From NCBI RefSeq assembly GCF_900176395.1, contig NZ_FWXL01000001.1, forward strand, positions 496,001 to 560,000: 64,000 bases of DNA. Reading direction: 5' to 3'. The translations under genes and the position numbers were made by a program. A model generated the notes under the pieces. That model searched no databases and was not told where the DNA came from. It saw only the letters and a list, made by a program, of their open reading frames with translations. The stretch's first letter is position 1. Every line of letters begins with the position of its first letter. The DNA is from Novosphingobium sp. B1 (GTDB lineage Bacteria > Pseudomonadota > Alphaproteobacteria > Sphingomonadales > Sphingomonadaceae). Shown one piece after another: positions 26,297 through 35,010 of this stretch.

Positions 26297-27530
26297 AACG
26301 CAGCACCTGAACCGGATCCGTGCTGGCAGCCTTCAGCGCGGGATATAGCGTGGCAAGGAAAGAGAACAGAAGCGCCATCAGGCAGATCGTGGTGATCTCA
26401 ACCGGATCGGAGCGGCTCGGCAGTTCGGTGAGGAAGCGGATCGAGGGATCCCACAGGTTCTGGCCGGTCATCCACTGGATCGCGTTGACGATCGGCTGGC
26501 GGAAGAACAGGAACACGAAGCCCAGCCCGAGGCCCGACAGCGTGCCCAGCGCGCCGATCACGAAGCCTATCGTCACGAAGATCTTGAGCAGGCTTTTCCG
26601 CGTCGCTCCCATCGTGCGCAGGATCGCGATGTCCCGCGTCTTGGCGCGTACCAGCATGATCAGCGACGACAGGATGTTGAACACGGCAACCAGCACGATG
26701 ATCGAGAGCACGATGAACATGGCCACGCGCTCTACCGCCAGTGCTTCGAACAGGCTGGCATTGATCGTCTTCCAGTCGGTCACGACCGCCGTGCCATCAA
26801 GCTGCTGCTTGATCGGCCCCAGCGTGTCCATCACCGTGTCGGCGTTGGTCGTGGTCACCTCGATCATGCCGATGGTATCGCCGGTCAGCAGCAAGGTCTG
26901 GGCATCGTTGATCGGCATCACGACATAGGCGTTGTCGTAATCGTAGACGCCGATCTCGAAGATGGCAGAAACGGTGTAGGCGATCTCGCGCGGGACGGTG
27001 CCGAACGGTGTCGAGCGCCCCTGCGGGTTGATGATCGTGATGCTGTCGCCCACCCGCGCGCCAAGGTTCTGCGCAAGGCGCGAACCGATCGCAATGTTGC
27101 CCGAACCGGGGCGAAGCGAGGCGATCACGCCATCGACGCGCTTGCTTTCGAGCCGCTTGATGTCGCCCGCCGTATTGCCGCGCACAAGGATCGCCTCGAC
27201 TCGGCCGTTGAAGCTTGCCAGCAGCGGCTGTTCGATCAGCGGCGAAGCATGGGTTACGCCAGGCGTGGCCTCGACCTTCTTGAGGATGTCCTGCCAGTCA
27301 TCAAGACGGCCGCCATAGGCCTGGATGATCGCATGGCCATTGAGGCCGACGATCTTGTCGAGCAGTTCGGCGCGGAAGCCGTTCATCACGCTCATGACGA
27401 TGACAAGCGCGGCGACGCCGAGCATCACCGCAACCAGGCTGATACCGGCGACGAGCGCGATGAACGCCTCACCCCGGCCCGGCAGCATGTAGCGCTTGGC
27501 GATGGTCCATTCGAACGGAGACAGGATCAA
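26289..27530 (-). CDS. lolC: Lipoprotein-releasing ABC transporter, permease subunit
   Basis: A 413-residue inner-membrane protein with one N-terminal and three C-terminal transmembrane helices enclosing a large periplasmic domain, the LolC/LolE topology. The N-terminal [26 protein letters not shown] is diagnostic. As in other alphaproteobacteria there appears to be one permease, likely a homodimer, rather than separate LolC and LolE. A TTG start at 27530 is chosen because it opens into ILSPFEW; the frame continues 48 codons upstream through a hairpin. It overlaps lolD. Confidence 0.92.
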   Translation of the reverse strand: MILSPFEWTIAKRYMLPGRGEAFIALVAGISLVAVMLGVAALVIVMSVMNGFRAELLDKIVGLNGHAIIQAYGGRLDDWQDILKKVEATPGVTHASPLIEQPLLASFNGRVEAILVRGNTAGDIKRLESKRVDGVIASLRPGSGNIAIGSRLAQNLGARVGDSITIINPQGRSTPFGTVPREIAYTVSAIFEIGVYDYDNAYVVMPINDAQTLLLTGDTIGMIEVTTTNADTVMDTLGPIKQQLDGTAVVTDWKTINASLFEALAVERVAMFIVLSIIVLVAVFNILSSLIMLVRAKTRDIAILRTMGATRKSLLKIFVTIGFVIGALGTLSGLGLGFVFLFFRQPIVNAIQWMTGQNLWDPSIRFLTELPSRSDPVEITTICLMALLFSFLATLYPALKAASTDPVQVLRYE

Positions 27531-27552
27531 GCAGGAGCCCTTTGGAATAGAG

Positions 27553-27576
27553 CCGCCGACGGCACGGCGTCGGCGG
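27553..27576. other. GC-rich hairpin upstream of lolC
   Basis: CCGCCGACG and CGTCGGCGG form a perfect 9-bp stem with a 6-nt loop in the 109-bp gap between the MASE1 gene stop and the lolC start. There is no T-run, so it is not a classical terminator on either strand; it may block read-through or mark the mRNA leader of lolCD. Confidence 0.5.
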
Positions 27577-27639
27577 GAACGCGAGCGGATGTAGGGCGAA
27601 GCGCAGAAAACGGCAATGCCGCACTGCGGGGCGCGCTGG

Positions 27640-28575
27640 TCAGGGGAGAGTCTGACCGGCTTCCAGTGCCGCAATCCGGCGCTGCATGGTGCGCATCTCG
27701 GCCATCCGCCGCAGGCGCTCGCACGTTATCGGGAAGGCCGCGAAGACCGAGACACCGAGATAAAGCTGGAAGAACTGGATCCGGTCGCCGAAATCCATCT
27801 CCATGCCCGCGATCGGGCCTTGTCCCAAGATGGTCATGCCCCCGCCCACGCCGATCATGATGACCGGAAGGATTGCCGTGATCGACCCTGGCAGGACCGC
27901 CGCGCTGACAACCAGATAGATGAGCGGAAAGACCAGCAGCGCCCGCATGTCGAGCGTGAAGACCAGAAACGTCAGCAGGGCATAGGACCCGACGACAACC
28001 GCCGCGAGCGGCAATTGCGCCGTAGAGGGCAGAAAGCTCCGTCCTCGGCTCAGCCTTGCGAATACGTAGTGGAAGATCGGCAGGCAGGCGAGCAGGCCGA
28101 GCGAATGGCCGATGATCCAGTGCGTGAAGTTCTCTACCAGCGGAAGGTCGAGCGTGAGCCAGCCCGCGCAGGCGGCCAGTGCACCTGTCAGCAGGGGCAG
28201 CATCAGGGCAATGCCGATATAGTAGGATGCGATCCATTCGAGCGTGTCGTAAGGCCAGAATGCCTTGGTTATCCGCCGCCACAGCCATGCCGCGCCAGCG
28301 GCCTCGGCAATGTTGATGACCGCAAAGGGACCCGCTGAAAACCACCCCAGCCCGAGCAGACCCGTAGCCAGCGCGCTTGCGACACCGCATGGCACCATCC
28401 ACGCAGACCAGCGCTGTTCGGGCAGATGAATCAGCCTTCCGGCCAGAAACGCACTTGCTGTCCAGGCCATCGCCACGCCGCCGCTGAACCGGGCGAATGC
28501 CACCGACCCCGCCGCAAGGACGAAGTAGACGATGGCTGTCGCTGCCGGACCAGAAAGCACACGTGCGAGCTTCAT
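27640..28575 (-). CDS. Stand-alone MASE1 domain membrane protein
   Basis: A 311-residue integral membrane protein with about eight hydrophobic helices matching the MASE1 sensor domain: the opening VYFVLAAGSVAFARFSGGVAMAW, later YYIGIALMLPLL and FPLIYLVVSAAV. MASE1 usually precedes GGDEF, EAL or histidine-kinase modules; here the protein ends after a short charged coiled-coil-like tail (RLRRMAEMRTMQRRIAALEA) with no output domain. It may signal through a partner, or be a truncated sensor that is stable as such. No kinase or cyclase gene is adjacent, although a PilZ protein lies 2.6 kb away. Confidence 0.82.
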   Translation of the reverse strand: MKLARVLSGPAATAIVYFVLAAGSVAFARFSGGVAMAWTASAFLAGRLIHLPEQRWSAWMVPCGVASALATGLLGLGWFSAGPFAVINIAEAAGAAWLWRRITKAFWPYDTLEWIASYYIGIALMLPLLTGALAACAGWLTLDLPLVENFTHWIIGHSLGLLACLPIFHYVFARLSRGRSFLPSTAQLPLAAVVVGSYALLTFLVFTLDMRALLVFPLIYLVVSAAVLPGSITAILPVIMIGVGGGMTILGQGPIAGMEMDFGDRIQFFQLYLGVSVFAAFPITCERLRRMAEMRTMQRRIAALEAGQTLP

Positions 28576-28620
28576 GCCCGAGCATGTGAACGTTTCTACT
28601 TAACATTGTCTAAAAACAGG

Positions 28621-28713
28621 TCAGCGCAGGATTACGCCGATTAGATACGACACGGTTCCAGCGGTGACGCCTAGCGCGGCTGCGGCAACGACGAGGATCT
28701 GCAGGAACTTCAA
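28621..28713 (-). CDS. Possible 30-residue single-pass membrane peptide
   Basis: A TTG-initiated frame with a GGAG site nine bases upstream encodes KFLQILVVAAAALGVTAGTV plus ten further residues: one hydrophobic helix and a basic end. It lies between the MASE1 gene and purF, on the MASE1 strand, 45 nt upstream of the MASE1 start. It is too short for statistical support, and the call rests on the ribosome site and the strongly hydrophobic composition. Confidence 0.35.
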   Translation of the reverse strand: MKFLQILVVAAAALGVTAGTVSYLIGVILR

Positions 28714-28860
28714 TCTTCGTCTCCACGGGTGCGTTTCACGGCCCAATACGCCGCAGGGCACGCGAGGTTCCACAGCTTGCACTTGCCAATGCGGACAAAC
28801 GTCGCCATTTGGGCGCCAGCAATCGGCCGGCGCACGCGCCCACGCGAGTCCATGGGACCC

Positions 28861-30351
28861 ATGACCACACATCACGAACTTTCTGACGCAACCCCGTGGG
28901 ATATCGGCGGCGACGACGACAAGCTGCGCGAGGAGTGCGGCATCTTCGGCGTACTTGGCGTGCGTGACGCTGCGGCGACAGTAGCGCTTGGCCTCCACGC
29001 CTTGCAGCATCGCGGCCAGGAGGCTGCGGGCATCACCAGCTTCGACGGCAAGGAATTCTATTCGCGCAAGGGCATCGGCCACGTTGCCGCGAACTTCTCG
29101 GCAAGCGCGGCGATTGCCGAACTGCCGGGCATGATGGCATCAGGCCATGTGCGCTATTCGACGACCGGCGGCGCCGGTCTGCGCAACGTCCAGCCGCTTT
29201 TCGCCGATCTCGCCTCTGGCGGGTTTTCCATTGCGCACAATGGCAACATCTCCAACGCGATGTTCCTCAAGCGCGATCTCGTGCGCAAGGGCGCGATCTT
29301 CCAGTCGACGTCCGACACCGAAGTCATCATCCATCTCGTTGCGACAAGCCGCTACCCCACGCTGCTCGACCGCTTTGTCGATGCGCTGCGACTGGTGGAA
29401 GGCGCCTATTCGCTTATCTGCATGACGCCCGAGGGGATGATCGCGTGCCGTGACCCGCTCGGCATCCGTCCGCTCGTCATGGGCAAGCTGGGCGATGCCG
29501 TTGTCTTTGCAAGCGAGACGGTGGCACTCGATGTCGTAGGCGCGGAATTCGTGCGCGAGGTCGAGCCGGGTGAACTGATCCAGGTCGATCTGGACGGCAA
29601 CCTCAGCACCCATCGTCCGTTCGGCACGCCCGACGCACGGCCCTGCATTTTCGAGCACGTCTATTTCAGCCGCCCGGATTCGCTAATGGGCGGCAACTCG
29701 GTCTATCAGGTGCGCAAGGCCATTGGCGCGCAACTCGCGATCGAAAGCCCCGCCGATGCCGATCTGGTCATCCCCGTGCCCGATAGCGGCGTTCCTGCCG
29801 CCCTTGGCTATGCCCAGCAGTCGGGCATCCCGTTCGAACTCGGCATCATCCGCTCGCACTATGTCGGGCGAACCTTCATCCAGCCTTCGGATGGCGCGCG
29901 CAATGCCGACGTCAAGCGCAAGCACAACGCCAATCGCGCGCTCGTCGCGGGCAAGCGCATCGTGCTGATCGACGATTCGATCGTGCGCGGCACCACCAGC
30001 CTCAAGATCGTGCAGATGATGCGCGAGGCGGGCGCCGCCGAAGTGCACATGCGCATCGCCAGCCCTCCGACCGAGCACTCCTGCTTCTACGGGGTCGACA
30101 CCCCCGAACGCTCGAAGCTGCTGGCCGCGCGCATGGACGTGCAGGCCATGGCCGACTTCATCCAGGCCGACAGCCTTGCCTTCGTGTCCATCGACGGTCT
30201 CTATCGTGCGGTTGGTGAGGAGCAGCGCAACAAGAAGTGCCCGCAATACTGCGACGCGTGCTTCACGGGCGACTATCCTACCCGGTTGACCGATCTTGGC
30301 GAGCGCGAGAGCCCGTCACAGCTTTCGCTGCCGGTCGAAAAGGTCGCCTGA
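28861..30351 (+). CDS. purF: Amidophosphoribosyltransferase
   Basis: A 496-residue enzyme for the first committed step of purine synthesis (PRPP + glutamine to phosphoribosylamine). The N-terminal Ntn-hydrolase nucleophile is Cys26 in EECGIFGVLG, exposed after propeptide removal. The PRPP motif is IVLIDDSIVRGTT. Cysteines in SPPTEHSCFYG and CPQYCDACFTG match the [4Fe-4S] ligands of the Bacillus-type enzyme. The start at 28861 is preferred over an in-frame ATG three codons upstream (28852) and over a longer open frame with no similarity. The SDR gene begins directly after its stop. Confidence 0.96.
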   Translation: MTTHHELSDATPWDIGGDDDKLREECGIFGVLGVRDAAATVALGLHALQHRGQEAAGITSFDGKEFYSRKGIGHVAANFSASAAIAELPGMMASGHVRYSTTGGAGLRNVQPLFADLASGGFSIAHNGNISNAMFLKRDLVRKGAIFQSTSDTEVIIHLVATSRYPTLLDRFVDALRLVEGAYSLICMTPEGMIACRDPLGIRPLVMGKLGDAVVFASETVALDVVGAEFVREVEPGELIQVDLDGNLSTHRPFGTPDARPCIFEHVYFSRPDSLMGGNSVYQVRKAIGAQLAIESPADADLVIPVPDSGVPAALGYAQQSGIPFELGIIRSHYVGRTFIQPSDGARNADVKRKHNANRALVAGKRIVLIDDSIVRGTTSLKIVQMMREAGAAEVHMRIASPPTEHSCFYGVDTPERSKLLAARMDVQAMADFIQADSLAFVSIDGLYRAVGEEQRNKKCPQYCDACFTGDYPTRLTDLGERESPSQLSLPVEKVA

Positions 30352-31059
30352 ATGCAGATGGACGGACAGGTCGCGCTGGTTACCGGCGCGAGCCGCGGCA
30401 TTGGCGCGGCCACTGCAAAGGCCCTTGCCGCCGCCGGCGCGCATGTGATCCTTGTTGCGCGCAATGCCAAGGACCTCGAAAAGGTCGAGGAAGAGATCTT
30501 CGAAGCTGGTGGATCGGCAACGATCGCGCCGGTCGATCTTGCCGAAGCCGATGGCATTGCCCGTCTGGCAACTGCCATCTCGGGTCGCTGGAGCGCGCTT
30601 GACGTGCTCGTCATCAATGCCGCCGTCCTTCCGACGTTGACCCCCGTGTGGCAGATCGATGCGCGCGAGTTCAACCAGGCGCTGACGCTGAACGTGCTGG
30701 CGACGCAGGCCCTGCTGGCTGGCTTCGATGGCATGTTGCGCAAGAGCAAGGACGCCCGCGTCGTCGGCGTGACCAGCAGCGTTGGTGCCACGCCGCGTGC
30801 CTACTGGGGAGCCTATGGCGCTTCGAAGGCAGCCTTCGATACCCTGCTCAATTGCTATGGCCAGGAAGTGCGCAACACCGCTTCGATCCGCGTCGCCGTG
30901 GTCGATCCCGGCGCTACGCGCACCAAGATGCGCGCCCGCGCCTATCCCGGCGAGGACCCGTCGACCGTGAAGGCGCCGGAAGTCGTTGCTGAACGCATCG
31001 TTGCGCTTCTTGGTGAACAATTCGCCAGTCCACACCGCATCCGCGTTAACCAGGAATAG
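30352..31059 (+). CDS. Short-chain dehydrogenase/reductase
   Basis: A 235-residue classical SDR with the cofactor motif TGASRGIG at residues 11-18, the NAG-like INAA motif, and the catalytic Ser/YGASK set in VTSSVG...YWGAYGASKAAF. Arg at LVARN after the second strand suggests NADP(H) preference. The start codon abuts the purF stop (TGAATG), so it is co-translated; sphingomonads often keep this SDR after purF, but the substrate is unknown. A second in-frame ATG lies two codons later. Confidence 0.88.
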   Translation: MQMDGQVALVTGASRGIGAATAKALAAAGAHVILVARNAKDLEKVEEEIFEAGGSATIAPVDLAEADGIARLATAISGRWSALDVLVINAAVLPTLTPVWQIDAREFNQALTLNVLATQALLAGFDGMLRKSKDARVVGVTSSVGATPRAYWGAYGASKAAFDTLLNCYGQEVRNTASIRVAVVDPGATRTKMRARAYPGEDPSTVKAPEVVAERIVALLGEQFASPHRIRVNQE

Positions 31060-31151
31060 CAGTTCGGAATTAACGAACGTCCGCGATTCTTTGCAAAGGT
31101 TTGCCGTACCGTTCGGGAAGCCAGAACAGCAATGGGTCGAGGGCGTCCCGC

Positions 31152-31505
31152 ATGACGACGACGGACTGGAACACCAATATCTACAGCCAGGCAGCGCTGG
31201 AGGATCGCAGCGCCCCAAGGCAACGCGTGAACATCCCGGCGATGCTGCGCCCCTCCGGCGGAAAGGGGTTCCAGACGATCGTGCTGGACCTTTCGCTGGG
31301 CGGCTTCTGCGCGAACGCCTTGCAACGGATGCACCCCGGCAATCGCTGCTGGCTGACCCTGCCCGGAACGGAATCGCTGCAGGCCGAGGTCGTCTGGTGG
31401 GATGCCGGCAGGGTCGGCTGCGCCTTCGCCAACCTCCTGAGCCCGATCGTCCATGACAACATCCTGGCCCGCTATCGCGGCGATGGCGTGCTGCGCAGGT
31501 TCTAG
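31152..31505 (+). CDS. PilZ domain protein (c-di-GMP binding)
   Basis: A 117-residue single PilZ domain. The c-di-GMP switch RSAPRQRV (RxxxR) lies near residues 19-26 and the strand motif DLSLGGF (D/NxSxxG) near 51-57. Such proteins act as effectors of the second messenger in motility, polysaccharide or cell-cycle control. The ATG at 31152 is chosen over the longer frame because the domain follows directly. Its stop overlaps the convergent cfa stop by 4 nt. A GTTCG-N7-CGAAC inverted repeat (31062-31078) lies upstream and could be regulatory. Confidence 0.88.
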   Translation: MTTTDWNTNIYSQAALEDRSAPRQRVNIPAMLRPSGGKGFQTIVLDLSLGGFCANALQRMHPGNRCWLTLPGTESLQAEVVWWDAGRVGCAFANLLSPIVHDNILARYRGDGVLRRF

Positions 31506-32815
31506 ATCTTGATCAGGGTGACCTGGCTGACATTGATCCCGCCACCGCTGAACCCGCCTTCGCAATACATCAGGTAGTATCGCCACAGATCGACGAAGCG
31601 CCTGTCAAAGCCTTCGGGCAAGCGTTGCTCGTCGACTGCCCGATCCAGCGCTTCCCGCCACAGCTTGAGGGTTCGCGCATAGTCAGGTCCGAAGTCCAGC
31701 CGATCCTGCCATGTCAGCCCGCGCTCCTGCGCCAGGCGGGCAAACTCGCGCTCGCTGATCAGCAGGCCTCCCGGGAAGACATAGGCCTGGATGAAATCCG
31801 CGCTGGCGGCATAAGCATCGAACAGGTCGTCGCGAATGGTGATATACTGCAAGGCAGCGCGCCCACCCGGCTTGAGGCAGCGTGCAAGGCAGTCGAAATA
31901 GGACGGCCAGTATTCGCGCCCCACCGCCTCGACCATCTCGACGCTCGCAATCGCGTCAAACTGGCCCGCGACATCGCGATAATCCTGATGCAGGTAGTCG
32001 ATGCCCGACACGCCCGATGATGCCAAAGCATCGCGCGCCCAATCCAGTTGCTCGTCCGAGAGGCTGATCCCGGTCACTCGCGCGCCGCTGGTCTCGGCCA
32101 ACCGCCTTGCCAGAAACCCCCAGCCACAGCCAATTTCGAGCACCTGGCTACCGGGCTTCAGTGTCAGGCGCGCCGCCAGCCGGTCAACCTTGTTAGCCTG
32201 CGCTTCGGCCAGTGAAGCGTCGGGGGCGATGCCGTCCCACAGCGCGCTCGAATAGCTCATCGTCTCATCGAGCCACTGGCGATAGAAATCGTTGCCAAGA
32301 TCATAGTGCGCGGCGATGTTGCGCCGGGCCTGTTCCTTCGAATTCTTGCGCAGGAAGTTGAGGGCCTTGCCTGCGAGCCGCCAAGGCCCCTTTGCGCGCC
32401 CGACATCCCCGAGCGTTGCCGCATTGCGCATGAACAGGTCGAATATCGGCACAGGATCGGGGCTATCCCATTCGCCAGCAACCCAGGCTTCATACCATCC
32501 GATCGACCCGGCGGTTGCGAGGCGCACGATCGCGTTCCAGCTGCGCAAGTGGATGCGCGCTACCGGTCCCTCGCCCCTTCCCCCCACGGTCCGCTGGCTG
32601 CCATCAGGAAGCGTTGCGTGGATCGTCCCGTGCACGAGCCCACGGTCGATCCGCTCGACAACGCGCTCGAACGGTCCGGTAAACAGGTGAGCGAGCCAGC
32701 GGCCGGCGGCGGACATGTTCCAGCCTCCGGCTACCAGATGCCGTCCCCTCGATGGCGTCTGTGCAGTCATGGGCGGGATATGCGGTGGCGAAGCGTAACG
32801 CGCAAGGTCAGCCAT
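31502..32815 (-). CDS. cfa: Cyclopropane-fatty-acyl-phospholipid synthase
   Basis: A 437-residue SAM-dependent methyltransferase that adds a methylene bridge to unsaturated acyl chains of membrane lipids. The N-terminal lipid-binding domain is followed by AAHYDLGNDFY, MSYSSALW, the SAM motif VLEIGCGWGFLA, and the active-site region VEMVEAVGREYW. The ATG at 32815 has a GAAGG site and overlaps the photolyase stop by 8 nt. Grouping with photolyase is common in proteobacterial stress operons, and this pair lies opposite an EcfG-type promoter. Confidence 0.93.
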   Translation of the reverse strand: MADLARYASPPHIPPMTAQTPSRGRHLVAGGWNMSAAGRWLAHLFTGPFERVVERIDRGLVHGTIHATLPDGSQRTVGGRGEGPVARIHLRSWNAIVRLATAGSIGWYEAWVAGEWDSPDPVPIFDLFMRNAATLGDVGRAKGPWRLAGKALNFLRKNSKEQARRNIAAHYDLGNDFYRQWLDETMSYSSALWDGIAPDASLAEAQANKVDRLAARLTLKPGSQVLEIGCGWGFLARRLAETSGARVTGISLSDEQLDWARDALASSGVSGIDYLHQDYRDVAGQFDAIASVEMVEAVGREYWPSYFDCLARCLKPGGRAALQYITIRDDLFDAYAASADFIQAYVFPGGLLISEREFARLAQERGLTWQDRLDFGPDYARTLKLWREALDRAVDEQRLPEGFDRRFVDLWRYYLMYCEGGFSGGGINVSQVTLIKI

Positions 32816-34187
32816 GTGCCTTCATCGCATCATGCGCCGCCAACGCCCGCGCACGGGCCTGTGCGTGGGGCACGATCTTGTGGACATAGCCCTTGGGCGG
32901 CACCTTGGGATCATGGATTTCAGCGTCGGGCAGGTTTGCCAGCTCAGGCACCCATCTGCGGATGTAGTCGCCGGCGTCGAACTTGGGCGATTGCGTGAGT
33001 GGCGCCATGATCCGCACGAACATGTTGGAATCGATGCCCGTACCTGCCGTCCACTGCCAGTTCACCGCGTTCGAGCCATAGTCTGCGTCGACCAGGGTGT
33101 CCCAGAACCAACGCTCTCCCTCGCGCCAGTCGATCAGCAGATGCTTCACCAGAAAGCTCGCCGCGATCATGCGCACACGGTTGTGCATCCAGCCGGTGTG
33201 CCACAACTCACGCATGCCCGCATCGACGATGGGGTATCCCGTCCGGCCTTCCTGCCACGCGCGCAATCCGTCGGGATCGTTGCGCCACTGCAAGCTGTCA
33301 TAGGCCGGGCGCGCGTTCTTCGACCCATATTCGGGGAATTGCACGATCACGTTCTGCGCGTAATCGCGCCAGCCAAGCTCGCTCAGGAATACATCGACCG
33401 ATCCGCCGGCGTCGGCCACACGCTGCCAGACCGTTGCCGGGGAGATCTCACCGAAGTGAAGGTGGGGCGATAGTCTCGATGTGCCCTCGACCGAAGGCAG
33501 GTTGCGGCACTCGCCATATCGCGCGGCCCGCGCCGCGAAGTCTTCAAGGCGTTCGTGCGCGCCCTGCTCTCCCGGTGTCCATTCGGCGCGGAAGCCCCCA
33601 GCCCAATCGGGGCCGGTCGGCAGAAGTTTCCAGTCATCCAGCCTATCGCTCGATGGCCAGAATGCCGGCGCGACCAGTCCGGTCGGCGCATGCGCAGGGT
33701 GAGCCGGCGGCATCCGCTCCTTAAGTGCGTGCCAGAACGGCGTGAAGATCTTGTAGGGCGCACCGCTGCCTGTTTTCACGGCACCGGCAGGGGCAAGGTA
33801 GTTGCCGTCGTGCAGGACCAGTTGCATCGCGCTGGCCACCGCCTTTTCGGCATTGCGCCACCATGGCTCGTAGTGGTGGAGCGCATGGACCGTACGCGCA
33901 CCGGTTTCGCGCCGGATCGTTGCCAGTTCCTCGTGGCATTTGCCCCGACGCAGGATCAGGCGCGAGCCAAGCTTGTTCAATGATGCGTCAAGGCTGGAAA
34001 GACTGTGATGCAGCCACCAGCGCGAGGCTGCGCCCATCCGGCAATGCTTCGAGGTCTCGTCATCAAGGACGTAGACGGGAATCACCGGCCCCGCTTGGGC
34101 AGCCGCCAGCAGCGCAGCCTGATCGGCCAGACGAAGGTCGCGCCGGAACCAGACAATTGTCGGCTCGGCCTGCGTCGAGGAAGACAC
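32808..34187 (-). CDS. phrB: Deoxyribodipyrimidine photolyase
   Basis: A 459-residue class I CPD photolyase repairing UV-induced pyrimidine dimers with blue light. The N-terminal antenna domain opens with TIVWFRRDLRLAD. The C-terminal FAD domain has SRLSPHLHFGEIS, TGYPIVDAGMRELWHTGWMHNR, and GTGIDSNMFVRIMAP. A GTG start at 34187 is inferred from the GGAG/GGGAA sites and the short lead to the first strand; the frame is open a further 25 codons. It is divergent from the PAP2 gene and coupled to cfa. Confidence 0.95.
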   Translation of the reverse strand: MSSSTQAEPTIVWFRRDLRLADQAALLAAAQAGPVIPVYVLDDETSKHCRMGAASRWWLHHSLSSLDASLNKLGSRLILRRGKCHEELATIRRETGARTVHALHHYEPWWRNAEKAVASAMQLVLHDGNYLAPAGAVKTGSGAPYKIFTPFWHALKERMPPAHPAHAPTGLVAPAFWPSSDRLDDWKLLPTGPDWAGGFRAEWTPGEQGAHERLEDFAARAARYGECRNLPSVEGTSRLSPHLHFGEISPATVWQRVADAGGSVDVFLSELGWRDYAQNVIVQFPEYGSKNARPAYDSLQWRNDPDGLRAWQEGRTGYPIVDAGMRELWHTGWMHNRVRMIAASFLVKHLLIDWREGERWFWDTLVDADYGSNAVNWQWTAGTGIDSNMFVRIMAPLTQSPKFDAGDYIRRWVPELANLPDAEIHDPKVPPKGYVHKIVPHAQARARALAAHDAMKAHG

Positions 34188-34224
34188 CAGTTCCCATTCT
34201 CCTGCATTGTGGGCCTGACGAGGC

Positions 34225-34258
34225 GTTGTTCGGGAACAACGTCTGCGGCATTCTCGTT
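34225..34258 (+). promoter_or_regulatory. EcfG (general stress) type promoter with overlapping palindrome
   Basis: GGAAC (34233-34237) and CGTT (34255-34258) are spaced by exactly 17 nt, matching the alphaproteobacterial EcfG consensus, and point to the PAP2 gene starting at 34270. The -35 element lies in a dyad GTTGTTC-GG-GAACAAC (34225-34240). The leader would be only a few bases. On the opposite strand a GGAAC is followed by CGTT after 14 nt, too short to count as a photolyase promoter. Confidence 0.65.
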
Positions 34259-34269
34259 CCAACGCTTCG

Positions 34270-35010
34270 ATGATCCAACCTGCTCCCGAACGAAACCTGC
34301 CCCAAAGGACGCGAAGCTTCCGGATTTCGCCGAGTCATGCCCTGATGGCATCGGCGCTGTGCTGGACTGGTTTCCTGTTCGTGGTCTGGCTTGTCCTGAC
34401 CGGGCATGGCAGCGATATCGACAGCGCAGGCCTGTTGTTCTGGCGACGCGGTTCCGACCTCGTACCGGCGGGCCCGCAATGGCTGCTGGAAGCGGTGCGC
34501 GACATCACGGCCCTTGGGGGAGTGCTGCTGCGCAACCTTATCCTGCTTGGCGTGCTTGCCGCACTGCTGTTCCTGCGGCTCAAGCGCGAGGCCGTGCTGC
34601 TGACGGGCACGGTCATGGGCGGCTGGCTGGTAAACTCGCTGGTCAAGCTGGCAGTCGGCCGCCCGCGCCCGATGATCGTGCCGCATCTGACTGAAGCCGG
34701 CGGGCAAAGTTTCCCAAGTGGCCACAGCTTCAATTCTGCTGTCGTCTACATCGCCATTGCGCTGGCTTTCGCCGCAATCAGCCCTCGCCGATCGGTGCGC
34801 TGGACGCTGGTCGGCACGGCAATCGTCCTGAGCATTACCATCGCCGTGAGCCGCATATGGTTGGGAGTCCATTTCCCTACCGACGTCACGGCCGGATGGC
34901 TTGGCGGCGCAGGCTGGGCGTTTCTGGCCTCGGCCCTGCTCCACCGCCCGGCCCAGGTCGTGGCCGAACAGGCAGACGACATGCTCGATAGCGTGACTCC
35001 CGCCCGCTAG
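34270..35010 (+). CDS. PAP2 family membrane phosphatase
   Basis: A 246-residue integral membrane protein with about six helices and the three-part phosphatase signature: KLAVGRPRP near residues 117-125, SFPSGHS near 139-145, and SRIWLGVHFPTD near 187-198. Substrates of this family are lipid phosphates such as undecaprenyl diphosphate or phosphatidic acid. The N-terminal helix extension is typical of phosphatidylglycerophosphatase-B-like proteins. An EcfG-type promoter immediately upstream suggests stress induction. The stop overlaps the convergent YdjM-like gene by 4 nt. Confidence 0.9.
   Translation: MIQPAPERNLPQRTRSFRISPSHALMASALCWTGFLFVVWLVLTGHGSDIDSAGLLFWRRGSDLVPAGPQWLLEAVRDITALGGVLLRNLILLGVLAALLFLRLKREAVLLTGTVMGGWLVNSLVKLAVGRPRPMIVPHLTEAGGQSFPSGHSFNSAVVYIAIALAFAAISPRRSVRWTLVGTAIVLSITIAVSRIWLGVHFPTDVTAGWLGGAGWAFLASALLHRPAQVVAEQADDMLDSVTPAR

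Noticed and set aside
31062..31078. GTTCG-N7-CGAAC considered as a LexA box for the PilZ gene
   Set aside because: It is an inverted repeat, whereas the alphaproteobacterial LexA box is a direct GTTC-N7-GTTC repeat; the spacing also differs.
34231..34262. GGAAC...CGTT on the minus strand as an EcfG promoter for photolyase
   Set aside because: The spacing is 14 nt, outside the 16-17 nt required; only the plus-strand pair fits.
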